Part shown: positions 8,725 through 16,633 of the stretch, one piece after another | Layout of the letters: each line of letters starts with the position of its first letter | Position numbering within the stretch: the stretch's first letter is position 1 | From: Anaerolineae bacterium | GTDB lineage: Bacteria > Chloroflexota > Anaerolineae > Anaerolineales > Villigracilaceae | DNA length: 60,276 bases | NCBI GenBank assembly: GCA_003130845.1 | Contig: QEXW01000129.1 | Location: 1-60,276 of the forward strand | Reading direction: 5' to 3' | The notes under the pieces: generated by a model | Database searches by the model: none | What the model saw: only the letters and a program-made list of their open reading frames with translations | Told to the model about the DNA's origin: nothing | Made by a program: the position numbers and the translations under genes

Positions 8725-9417
8725 ATGAAGAGCGCTCGCTTAATTTTTCTTGGAACTCTGCTTGGGTTGGCTTCGCTGGCTTGTGTCATCACCATCCCCT
8801 TGCCTGGTGGTGCGCCACAGCCTACGTCAACGTCATTCGAGACGGCTACACCGCCTCCAACTGCCACTTTCACACTGGTTCCCAGCCGAACGCCCTTGCC
8901 CTCGCCGACGCGCCGCGAGGTTTCGACCGAGGCGGTCTATGCTTTTCCAACGATTACCCCTTTGTCGCCCATTCCAACCATGACCCTGCCGGTTATGCAA
9001 GAAACTTCAGCGCTGGGCACGTTTACCCCGACCAAAGCAGGCACGGTGGCAGTGAAAATTTATACCCCCACTCGTCAACCGCTCAAGTGTCGGGTGGACA
9101 TCGTCAAGCCAGAATACGGTGAAAAGGTTCTTGCCGGAAAGGATTTTGAAGTTGCCTGGCGCATTTACAATGAAGGCGGCAAAATTTGGATAATGAATGA
9201 GTTCTATTTTGATTTTGTCAGCGGCAAGCAAATGAGCAATCCGGGCTACGGTCCCAAATATCTTCCGTACACTGTTTTCCCTCGTGACCGCTTTCGGTTA
9301 AATGTACGCATGACTGCCCCGCGAGCGCCTGGCCTGTACACAGCCACCTGGGGAATGTGGCAAGTAGGGCGCGAAGAGCCGTTTTGCACGTTTTCTGTCA
9401 CAATCAAAGTGGAATAG
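8725..9417 (+). CDS. lipoprotein with NBR1-like Ig domain
   Basis: 230 aa. A signal peptide ends in a SLAC lipobox (Cys near residue 20), so the protein is probably lipid-anchored outside the membrane. A low-complexity Pro/Thr/Ser linker (about 25-105) resembles cell-surface spacer regions. The C-terminal part (about 120-230) matches the NBR1 central-domain Ig fold: FEVAWRIYNEGGKIW, then PRAPGLYTATWGMW. This fold is common in surface proteins of Chloroflexota. Start 8725 was chosen because GAGAG lies 6 nt upstream; ATG 8719 and TTG 8707 are in frame. Function unknown; a binding or cell-surface role is inferred. Confidence 0.82.
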   Translation: MKSARLIFLGTLLGLASLACVITIPLPGGAPQPTSTSFETATPPPTATFTLVPSRTPLPSPTRREVSTEAVYAFPTITPLSPIPTMTLPVMQETSALGTFTPTKAGTVAVKIYTPTRQPLKCRVDIVKPEYGEKVLAGKDFEVAWRIYNEGGKIWIMNEFYFDFVSGKQMSNPGYGPKYLPYTVFPRDRFRLNVRMTAPRAPGLYTATWGMWQVGREEPFCTFSVTIKVE

Positions 9418-9699
9418 CGGTGGAGATGGCGGTTTTTCATCTGTATTTGGAAGCAGCGCATATCTCCTAGATGATATGTCAATCGGCTTGGTCGGCAGGT
9501 CAGAGTGAGTGGGGGGCTGGTTCCAAGCGTTTGTGACAGAACTGGCTCCTTATGCAGGGCAAGCACATCTGCCGTACATTCTGCACTTCGTTTTTTTGGG
9601 GGCGCTTCCCGTCATCTCTGGGCGAATCTCTCACGGATGGCACCAACTAACAATTCGTGGGTATAATCTTCTCTCACTCGTTTACGCATAGGAGTCATT
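9418..9699 (+). promoter_or_regulatory. nadC upstream region with -10 box
   Basis: This 282-bp gap has no convincing gene. A perfect TATAAT at 9662-9667 is the likely nadC -10 box, with a predicted start near 9674. No NiaR, NrtR or riboswitch signature could be recognised by eye in the rest of the gap. Confidence 0.5.
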
Positions 9700-10536
9700 T
9701 TGGCCCCCTTACATCCTGATATTTTTGAAGCGATTCGGCGCGCATTAGCCGAAGATGTTGGCTCTGGCGATGTGACCAGCAACAGCATATTACCGGCCGA
9801 GGCTTGGATGCATGGTCAAATTATCGCCAAGCAACGTGGTGTCATTGCCGGTTTGGATGTCGCCGCGTTGGTGTTCCAGATGGTGGATGAGACGATTGCG
9901 TTTCATTCTGAGACACCGGAAGGCACGTGGGTTGAAAATGGCCAAGTGGTGGCCAGGCTGCATGGCCCGGCGCGCAGCTTGCTGACCGCGGAACGAACGG
10001 CGCTTAACTTCTTGGGGCGCGTTTCAGGCATTGCTACGCTCACGCGCCAATTTGTCGAAGCCGTTGCCGGCACCAAGGCCATCATCCTTGATACCCGTAA
10101 AACAGCCCCTGGCCTGCGTATGCTGGATAAACTCGCCGTCCAGCGTGGAGGTGGGCAAAATCACCGTCTGGGGTTGTACGATATGATTTTGATTAAAGAC
10201 AATCATATTGACTTTGCTGGCTCTATCACGGCAGCGGTGCAGCGTGCCCGGGCTGCCCAGAGCGGCTTGAAAATTGAAGTGGAAGCCCGCACCCTCGACC
10301 ATGTGCGCGAAGCCTTGTCGCTGGGTGTGGAGCGCATTTTATTGGATAATATGTCGCTGGAGATGATGCGCCAAGCCGTTCAACTGACTGCCGGACGTGC
10401 CACCCTGGAGGCCAGCGGAAATGTTTCACTTGAAACCGTGCGCGCTATTGCCGAAAGCGGGGTAGATTATATCTCTGTGGGTGCGCTTACACATTCTGCC
10501 AAAGTTTTTGACCTCAGCCTGGATTACATTCGCTAG
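9700..10536 (+). CDS. nadC: nicotinate-nucleotide pyrophosphorylase (carboxylating)
   Basis: 278 aa. Converts quinolinate and PRPP to nicotinate mononucleotide, CO2 and PPi in de novo NAD synthesis. Conserved stretches are LNFLGRVSGIATLT, ILDTRKTAPGLRMLDK, GGGQNHRLGLYDMILIKDNH and the C-terminal phosphate-binding EASGNVSLE and YISVGALTHS. The start is a TTG at 9700: AGGAG lies 5 nt before it and the first residues (APLHPDIFEAIRRALAEDVG) align with the family N terminus. It is the first gene of a nadC-nadA-nadB run, which makes the whole aspartate-to-NaMN route. Confidence 0.95.
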   Translation: MAPLHPDIFEAIRRALAEDVGSGDVTSNSILPAEAWMHGQIIAKQRGVIAGLDVAALVFQMVDETIAFHSETPEGTWVENGQVVARLHGPARSLLTAERTALNFLGRVSGIATLTRQFVEAVAGTKAIILDTRKTAPGLRMLDKLAVQRGGGQNHRLGLYDMILIKDNHIDFAGSITAAVQRARAAQSGLKIEVEARTLDHVREALSLGVERILLDNMSLEMMRQAVQLTAGRATLEASGNVSLETVRAIAESGVDYISVGALTHSAKVFDLSLDYIR

Positions 10537-10560
10537 CCTGTTATTCTCGAAAGGAAACCC

Positions 10561-11595
10561 ATGAATTCAGAAGCACAAGTACTTTATGAAGAAATGAAAA
10601 CCCGTTTGGGTAAGATGGTTCCTGATTTTGAGTTGTATTACAAAGCGGAAATCGCTGTTGAAATTAACCGACTTAAAAAAGAGCGTAACGCTGTGATTAT
10701 CGGCCACAATTACATGGAGCCGGTTTTGTTCTATTCCATCCCTGATTTTCGCGGCGATTCGCTGGACTTGAGCCGCAAGGCCGCTTCTACCGACAAGGAC
10801 GTGATTGTTTTTTGTGGCGTTAAGTTCATGGCGGAAACCGCCAAAATTCTCAATCCATCCAAAACCGTTTTGCTTCCGGCCGAAAAAGCCGGTTGTTCGT
10901 TGGCCGAGTCCATTACTGCTGAAGACGTGCGTGCGCTTAAGCGTAAATATCCAGGAGTGCCGGTAGTAAGTTACGTTAATACGTATGCCGATGTCAAAGC
11001 CGAAAGCGATATTTGTTGTACCTCAGGGAATGCAGTAGCGGTGGTGGAATCGCTCAAAGCCGAGACGGTCATTTTCCTGCCCGATCAGTATTTGGCAAGC
11101 AACGTTGCCAGAGAAACCGGTAAACACATCATCTTTCCATCACTCACTCCGCAACCGGATACTCTGCTCGATGTGCAATTGATTGGCTGGCATGGCAAAT
11201 GCGAAGTCCACGAAAAATTCACCGTGGAAGACATTCGCGCCGTGCGGGAACAATTTCCCGATGTAGTTGTCTTAAGCCATCCCGAATGCTCGCCGGAAGT
11301 CGTGGCAGCCTCCGATTATTCCGGCAGCACCAATGCGATGATTAAGTTCGTACAACAAAGCACCGCACCGCACTTTTTGGTTCTGACCGAATGCTCTATG
11401 GGCGATAATATCGCTGCCGCCAACCCCGATAAAGACTTGTTGCGCTTGTGCATGGTGCGCTGCCCGCACATGAACATGATTACGATGGAAAATGTGCGTG
11501 ACTCTCTGCTCTATAACCGCCAGATAATTGAAGTTCCAGAAGAAATTCGTGTTCGTGCTTTCCAAGCAGTGGACCGCATGATTAAGATTGGTTGA
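10561..11595 (+). CDS. nadA: quinolinate synthase
   Basis: 344 aa. Condenses iminoaspartate with dihydroxyacetone phosphate to quinolinate, using a [4Fe-4S] cluster. The three family cluster cysteines are seen in IVFCGVKFM, ICCTSGNA and VRCPHMNM. Other conserved stretches are IIGHNYMEPV and FLPDQYLA. AAAGGA precedes ATG 10561. The gene starts 24 bp after nadC and nadB starts 10 bp after it, so the three are almost certainly one transcript. The oxygen-sensitive cluster fits an anaerobic or microaerophilic host. Confidence 0.96.
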   Translation: MNSEAQVLYEEMKTRLGKMVPDFELYYKAEIAVEINRLKKERNAVIIGHNYMEPVLFYSIPDFRGDSLDLSRKAASTDKDVIVFCGVKFMAETAKILNPSKTVLLPAEKAGCSLAESITAEDVRALKRKYPGVPVVSYVNTYADVKAESDICCTSGNAVAVVESLKAETVIFLPDQYLASNVARETGKHIIFPSLTPQPDTLLDVQLIGWHGKCEVHEKFTVEDIRAVREQFPDVVVLSHPECSPEVVAASDYSGSTNAMIKFVQQSTAPHFLVLTECSMGDNIAAANPDKDLLRLCMVRCPHMNMITMENVRDSLLYNRQIIEVPEEIRVRAFQAVDRMIKIG

Positions 11596-11605
11596 CTCTC
11601 GAACC

Positions 11606-13201
11606 ATGAAAACAACCGATATCCTTGTGATTGGTTCTGGCATTGCCGGTTGCGCTGCAGCGCTTGAACTTTCCAGCGACCCCTCGCGTCAGGTTATTCT
11701 CATCACCCGTGAACCTGACCCGCACGAATCGAATTCTAACTATGCCCAGGGCGGCATCATCTATCGCGGCCCCGATGATAGCGCGGATTTGCTGGTGCGA
11801 GACATATTGGAAGCCGGGGCGGGCGCTTCCTTGCCCGAGATAGCCAACATTTTAGCGCAAGAAGGCCCCAGGCGGCTGGAAAAACTCTTGATGACCGAAG
11901 CAGGCGTCCCTTTCGACCGGCATCCGCATGGCGAGCTGGCCTTTGGGCAAGAAGCCGCCCATTCTCGGCGGCGCATTCTGCATGTGGGTGATAGCACCGG
12001 TCGTAGTATCGTTGCGCATTTGTTAGAAGCCGTGCGCCGTCGCCCCAATATCGAGCTGTTGACCAATGCCACCGCTGTTGACTTAATTACCTATCCTCAT
12101 CATTCGCGCAACCCGTTGGATACGTATCGCTCAATCGCTTGCTATGGGGCTTATGTCTTTGACCGGAATGGGCGTGCTGTTCACCGCACGCTGGCCAAAG
12201 CCACCGTTCTGGCCACCGGTGGCTTAGGACGCATCTACCGTTACACCACCAATCCGCCCGGTGCGCGCGGCGATGGCTTGGCGATGGCGCATCGGGCGGG
12301 CGCGCGCATCATTAACGCGGAATATATTCAATTCCACCCGACGGCGCTTGCTGTTCCTGGGGCAGAGGGCTTTCTCATTAGTGAAGCCGTACGCGGCGAG
12401 GGCGGCATCCTGCTTACCCCGGATGGCCAGCCCTTTATGCAAAAATATGATCCCCACTGGAAAGACCTTGCCCCGCGTGATGTGGTAGCGCGGGCTATTC
12501 ATAGTGAGATGGAAGCCCAGGGCTATTCACATGTCTTGCTCGATATTGCTAGCCACATGCCGGCGGAACGCCTGCGGGCGCGTTTTCCCACCATCTATGC
12601 CACCTGTTGGAAAGTCGGCATTGATATTACCCGTGAACCCATCCCTGTTGTGCCAGCAGCACACTATTCTTGTGGAGGCGTTGCCGTAGATGAATGGGGA
12701 CAGACCAATATCCTCAATCTCTACGCGGTGGGTGAAGTGGCTTGCAACGGCTTGCACGGTGCCAACCGCCTTGCCAGCACCTCTTTGTTAGAAGGGCTGG
12801 TCTTTGGCGCACGTGCTGCCGAGCGGATTTTACAGCAGATTGACCACCTTTCTCATCCTGAACCAGATGCCATTCCCCCTTGGGATGAATCTAATCTTAT
12901 ACACGACTCCGACCCTGCCCTGATTCAGGGCGATATGCAGACCATTCAAAACATCATGTGGCACTATGTCGGGCTGATTCGTTCTGGTGACCGACTTTCG
13001 CGCGCCATTCGCGAACTGCGGCATCTTCAAAATGAAATTGAGACTTTTTATCGCAAAACCAAGCTGAGCGATGGACTGATTGGGTTACGAAACGCGGTTG
13101 AGACCGCTCTGCTGGTTGCCCAGGCGGCTCGTCACAACCGTCAGAGCCGGGGCTGTCATTACCGCACCGATTCGGTCAATGGTGGCGACCGCTTGCTATA
13201 A
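11606..13201 (+). CDS. nadB: L-aspartate oxidase
   Basis: 531 aa flavoprotein of the fumarate reductase/succinate dehydrogenase flavoprotein family. It makes iminoaspartate for NadA. The FAD-binding motif GSGIAGCAAALEL is at the N terminus. Active-site and family stretches include NYAQGG, EYIQFHPTAL, RGEGGILL, APRDVVARAIHSEM and HYSCGGVAVDEWG, with a helical C-terminal domain. ATG 11606 was chosen over an in-frame TTG inside nadA because the FAD motif begins soon after. The ribosome binding site is weak, and translation is probably coupled to nadA. Confidence 0.95.
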   Translation: MKTTDILVIGSGIAGCAAALELSSDPSRQVILITREPDPHESNSNYAQGGIIYRGPDDSADLLVRDILEAGAGASLPEIANILAQEGPRRLEKLLMTEAGVPFDRHPHGELAFGQEAAHSRRRILHVGDSTGRSIVAHLLEAVRRRPNIELLTNATAVDLITYPHHSRNPLDTYRSIACYGAYVFDRNGRAVHRTLAKATVLATGGLGRIYRYTTNPPGARGDGLAMAHRAGARIINAEYIQFHPTALAVPGAEGFLISEAVRGEGGILLTPDGQPFMQKYDPHWKDLAPRDVVARAIHSEMEAQGYSHVLLDIASHMPAERLRARFPTIYATCWKVGIDITREPIPVVPAAHYSCGGVAVDEWGQTNILNLYAVGEVACNGLHGANRLASTSLLEGLVFGARAAERILQQIDHLSHPEPDAIPPWDESNLIHDSDPALIQGDMQTIQNIMWHYVGLIRSGDRLSRAIRELRHLQNEIETFYRKTKLSDGLIGLRNAVETALLVAQAARHNRQSRGCHYRTDSVNGGDRLL

Positions 13202-13220
13202 GCGGCCAAAGGACGAACTC

Positions 13221-13967
13221 ATGCAATCTCAGTTTCCCCTTGCGCTTATCACCGGTGCGGCGCATCGCCTAGGGCGCGCTTTGGCCCTGACGCTCGCCCG
13301 CCGTGCTTATGCCATTCTGCTGCATTATCACTCTTCCGAAAGGAAAGCCGGGCAAACTGCACTGGAGGTAAGCACCCTGGGGGTCCCCGTTTTTCCTTTT
13401 CGCGCCGACTTAACCGACCCGACTCAAATTGACGCGATGTTTGGCTTTCTCGATACTCTGTTGGCCGACCCTGCCAATCGTTTGACCGGTTTGCACGTTT
13501 TAGTCAACTCGGCAGCCATCATGCGCACGGGGGACTTGCGTTCCATGAATCTTGCGAGCTGGAACGAAATTTTTGACTTGAATTTGCGCGCGCCGTTTTT
13601 GTGCGCCCAATCCGCGTTTCGGCGCATGAAGCCGGGCAGTTTAATTGTTAATATGAGCGATATTGCTGCCGAAAAAGTCTGGACGCGCTATGCTGCTTAC
13701 ACCGTCAGCAAAGCTGCTTTAGAATCACTTACCCGCCTGATGGCGCGCGCGTTTGCGCCACAGGTGCGGGTGAATGCCATTGCGCCAGGCTTGGTGTTAC
13801 CTTCGGATGACATGCCGCCGGAAGACTGGAGCCGCCTGGTTTCGCGCCTGCCCATCCAACGCGCTGCACATCTTGATGAAATTACCCGCTCGCTTGAATT
13901 TTTGCTCGATAACGAATATATTACCGGACAAACCATTGCCGTTGATGGCGGCTACTCACTTTTGTAA
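13221..13967 (+). CDS. short-chain dehydrogenase/reductase, pteridine-reductase-like
   Basis: 248 aa. A classical SDR with NAD(P)-binding motif TGAAHRLGRA, of the TGxxxRxG form typical of pteridine reductases and FolM-type dihydromonapterin reductases. It also has the NSAA motif and an active site with Ser, Tyr and Lys in YAAYTVSKAAL, ending DGGYSLL. AAAGGACG precedes ATG 13221. It is embedded in a nad-to-moeA operon, so a role in folate or pterin reduction next to pterin (molybdenum) cofactor work is plausible. Substrate is inferred from one motif only. Confidence 0.85.
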   Translation: MQSQFPLALITGAAHRLGRALALTLARRAYAILLHYHSSERKAGQTALEVSTLGVPVFPFRADLTDPTQIDAMFGFLDTLLADPANRLTGLHVLVNSAAIMRTGDLRSMNLASWNEIFDLNLRAPFLCAQSAFRRMKPGSLIVNMSDIAAEKVWTRYAAYTVSKAALESLTRLMARAFAPQVRVNAIAPGLVLPSDDMPPEDWSRLVSRLPIQRAAHLDEITRSLEFLLDNEYITGQTIAVDGGYSLL

Positions 13968-13982
13968 TGCTGGAGAATTTGC

Positions 13983-14462
13983 ATGCCCGACACCCCCGCT
14001 TTCCTTGCCCAGCGCCTGATGACTGAAGGCGAGAAGGCGCTCGCCTTTTTTTCCAACCTGAAGCCTGAACACTGGCACATTCCCATTTATTCTGAAGGTG
14101 AAATCTGGACCGTGCGCAGTGTCCTGGCGCATTTTGTCACTGCCGAGCGTGGTTTTCTGGAATTGTTTGCCGATATACGCTCTGGTGGTATGGGGGCCTC
14201 GGAGGACTTTGATATTGACCATTACAATGCGCATCAGCAACAAAAGACAAGCACCCTTTCACCCGCCGATTTGCTCGCACAATTCCGTGCTGTTCGTGCG
14301 GAAATGACTGCCCTGGTTGCTTCTTTCACCGAAGATGACCTCGCCAAACAAGGCCGCCACCCTTTTCTTGGTCTGACCACATTAGCAGAAATGGTCAAAA
14401 TGGTCTATCGTCATAACCAAATCCATCTGCGCGACCTGCGCCAATTGCTGGTTGAGCCTTGA
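13983..14462 (+). CDS. DinB/YfiT-like four-helix metal protein
   Basis: 159 aa. The DinB/MDMPI fold shows three expected metal-ligand histidines: one in SVLAHFVTAER near residue 44 and two in YRHNQIHLRDL near the C terminus. Members include thiol-dependent transferases (bacillithiol or mycothiol S-transferases) and many unknowns. GGAG lies before ATG 13983. It is 15 bp after the SDR and 3 bp before the next gene, inside the nad-moeA operon. The thiol or other substrate cannot be told from sequence. Confidence 0.82.
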   Translation: MPDTPAFLAQRLMTEGEKALAFFSNLKPEHWHIPIYSEGEIWTVRSVLAHFVTAERGFLELFADIRSGGMGASEDFDIDHYNAHQQQKTSTLSPADLLAQFRAVRAEMTALVASFTEDDLAKQGRHPFLGLTTLAEMVKMVYRHNQIHLRDLRQLLVEP

Positions 14463-14465
14463 CCT

Positions 14466-15347
14466 ATGCTCTCACTCAATATCATCGTCCGTCTAATGCG
14501 CCCGATTCACTTGCTGTTAGCCTTGCTAGCGTATGGTCTTGGTTTGGGAATTGCCCGCTATCTGGGTGGCGTGTTGAACCCCCTCACCCAAATTGCAACA
14601 GGGATGGCTCTGCTGTTTCTTCTGGCTGCTTCTAGCTTGCTTGTGGACTATTTTCGCCGGCCCGATGACCCAATTTTACCTGCGGAAACACGCCAGCAGC
14701 GGGAAGTATTACGTCCTATCTTGCTGGCGGTTAGTGCGGCTTTTTTGGCAGTTGGCGCGTTGTTGGCCTTTTGGCTCTACCTGCAAGGTCACCTGACGGT
14801 TAATAACGCTTTACTTTTTGTGTTGTATCTCTTGCTTTGCCTATCACTGGCTGTGCCGCCTGTGCGTTTGATAGAACGGGGCATTGGGGAAATTGTGCTG
14901 GCTTTTCTCTTGGCGGTTCTCACTCCCGCCATTGCTTTTTTGCTGATGTTTCCTGGTTTGCATCCCTTTCTGCGCGGGTTCACCTTCCCTCTTTTTTTGC
15001 TGGCTCTGGCATGGCAGCTAGCAATTTCCTTTGAGCAATACCCGAATCATCTCAAGTATGGACGGCGGGTCTTACTGGTGCGATTAAGTTGGCAAAAGGC
15101 AATACCACTGCATAATAGCCTGCTGGTTGCTGCTTATTTTTTTCTGGCGATGTTGCCTTTTCTGTCGGTTCCATTTCACTTAACTTGGCCGGCTTTACTC
15201 ACGCTGCCGCTTGCGGCTTGGCAGGCTCTCATGTTGCGCAACATTGCGGATGGCGCCAAACCGGTTTGGAATGCTCTCAACATCGCCGCAACAGCGGTTT
15301 TTGGCCTGACCTCTTACCTTATCACAATCACCTTCTGGTTACGCTGA
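14466..15347 (+). CDS. UbiA-like polytopic membrane protein, degenerate motifs
   Basis: 293 aa with about eight or nine predicted membrane helices. The N terminus RLMRPIHLLLALLAYGLG resembles UbiA/MenA prenyltransferases, and the segment near residues 191-208 (HLKYGRRVLLVRLSW) resembles the DxxxGKRTLAVRLG part of their second motif. The usual NDxxDxxxD motif is replaced by VDYFRRPDDP and the second aspartates are missing. It is either a diverged prenyltransferase or a non-catalytic relative. It lies in the nad-moeA operon with 3 bp before it and 30 bp after. Confidence 0.6.
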   Translation: MLSLNIIVRLMRPIHLLLALLAYGLGLGIARYLGGVLNPLTQIATGMALLFLLAASSLLVDYFRRPDDPILPAETRQQREVLRPILLAVSAAFLAVGALLAFWLYLQGHLTVNNALLFVLYLLLCLSLAVPPVRLIERGIGEIVLAFLLAVLTPAIAFLLMFPGLHPFLRGFTFPLFLLALAWQLAISFEQYPNHLKYGRRVLLVRLSWQKAIPLHNSLLVAAYFFLAMLPFLSVPFHLTWPALLTLPLAAWQALMLRNIADGAKPVWNALNIAATAVFGLTSYLITITFWLR

Positions 15348-15377
15348 TGGTCATTTCCACATTACGAGTTGTCTACT

Positions 15378-16622
15378 ATGCCTGAGTTTTTGACTCTTTT
15401 GCCTCCTGATACCGCCCGCGAGAAACTGCTCTCAGAACTGCGGCCCAGTGTTCCTGCTGTGATGGTCGAAACCTCCGCTGCTCTAGAGCGGGTGACAGCG
15501 GAAGATATTCTTGCCCCGCATGCGTTGCCGGAATTTCCGCGCTCTACCGTAGACGGATACGCGGTTCGGTCACGCGATACCTTTGGAGCCAGCGACTCTT
15601 TGCCGGCCTATCTAAAATTGGTGGGTGAAGTGCCTATGGGGACGACTCCGGCTTTTGGGATTGACCCTGGTCAGTGTGCCTTGATTCACACCGGCGGCAT
15701 GTTGCCCGCCGGGGCCGATGCAGTTGTCATGCTTGAATATACTCAACAGGTAGGAGACGAAATCGAAATTCTGCGCGCAGTAGCCGATGGCGAGAATGTG
15801 ATTCGCGTGGGGGAAGATGTTCAGCAAGGGCAAGTGGTTATTCCTCGTGGCACGCGCCTACGCCCGGCCGAAATTGGCGGGCTGATGGCTTTGGGGATTA
15901 CAAAATTGCGCGTAGTCAATAAAGTGAGCGTAGGCTTGATTTCTTCAGGCGATGAAGTCGTTCCGGCAGACCAGGTACCGGCGCCTGGGCAGGTGCGTGA
16001 CATCAATGCCCATACCTTGGCGGCGCTTGTCCGGCGCGCTGGGGGGGAGGCGGTCTTTTATGGGATCGCGCCTGACAGATTCGATGCGCTTCAGGTCAAA
16101 GCCAAAACAGCGCTACAAGAATGTGCTCTGGTCGTGATTAGCGCCGGTTCTTCGGCCTCTACGCGTGATATGACAGCCCAAGTGATAGATTCACTTGGCA
16201 AGCCGGGGGTATTGGTGCATGGCATCAACACCAAACCCGGCAAACCGACAATCTTAGGCGTGTGCGATGGAAAGGCCGTAATTGGCTTGCCCGGGAATCC
16301 GGTGAGTGCGCTGGTCAATGGTTATCTTTTCGTGGTACCGGTGATTGAAAAACTATTAGGCCTTCCGCTCGACCGTCCACGCCCCTGTCTCACGGCGCGG
16401 CTGACCGTTAATTTGGCTTCTCAAGCCGGACGCGAAGATTGGTGGCCGGTTAAACTCATACGCGCTTCTGCCAACACTCGGCAAGAAGCCTGGTTGGCCG
16501 AGCCTATTTTTGGCAAATCCAATCTCATCTTTACTCTGGCTGCGGCTGATGGATTAATAAAAATTCCCCCGGATGCTACCGGTTTGACCGCTGGGGAGGT
16601 GGTGGAAGTGTTTTTGATGTGA
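15378..16622 (+). CDS. moeA: molybdopterin molybdenumtransferase MoeA
   Basis: 414 aa. Inserts molybdate into adenylylated molybdopterin. Motifs include PRSTVDGYAVRS, GEVPMGT, IHTGGMLPAGADAVVMLE, the MPT-binding VVISAGSSASTRDMT and VIGLPGNPVSALV, then the C-terminal beta-barrel. An in-frame TTG at 15369 exists, but ATG 15378 is preferred. It ends the nadC-to-moeA run and converges with selA, only 11 bp apart. A second, different MoeA fused to a PBP-like domain lies at 26694-28676. Confidence 0.94.
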   Translation: MPEFLTLLPPDTAREKLLSELRPSVPAVMVETSAALERVTAEDILAPHALPEFPRSTVDGYAVRSRDTFGASDSLPAYLKLVGEVPMGTTPAFGIDPGQCALIHTGGMLPAGADAVVMLEYTQQVGDEIEILRAVADGENVIRVGEDVQQGQVVIPRGTRLRPAEIGGLMALGITKLRVVNKVSVGLISSGDEVVPADQVPAPGQVRDINAHTLAALVRRAGGEAVFYGIAPDRFDALQVKAKTALQECALVVISAGSSASTRDMTAQVIDSLGKPGVLVHGINTKPGKPTILGVCDGKAVIGLPGNPVSALVNGYLFVVPVIEKLLGLPLDRPRPCLTARLTVNLASQAGREDWWPVKLIRASANTRQEAWLAEPIFGKSNLIFTLAAADGLIKIPPDATGLTAGEVVEVFLM

Positions 16623-16633
16623 TTTGGCTTTGC

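Noticed and set aside
9509-9691. 60-codon frame in the nadC upstream region
   Set aside because: It overlaps the likely nadC promoter, has no ribosome binding site and no recognisable domain.
9418-9699. Possible NAD- or molybdenum-related riboswitch before nadC
   Set aside because: No conserved riboswitch elements could be recognised by eye; covariance-model scanning (Rfam) would be needed.
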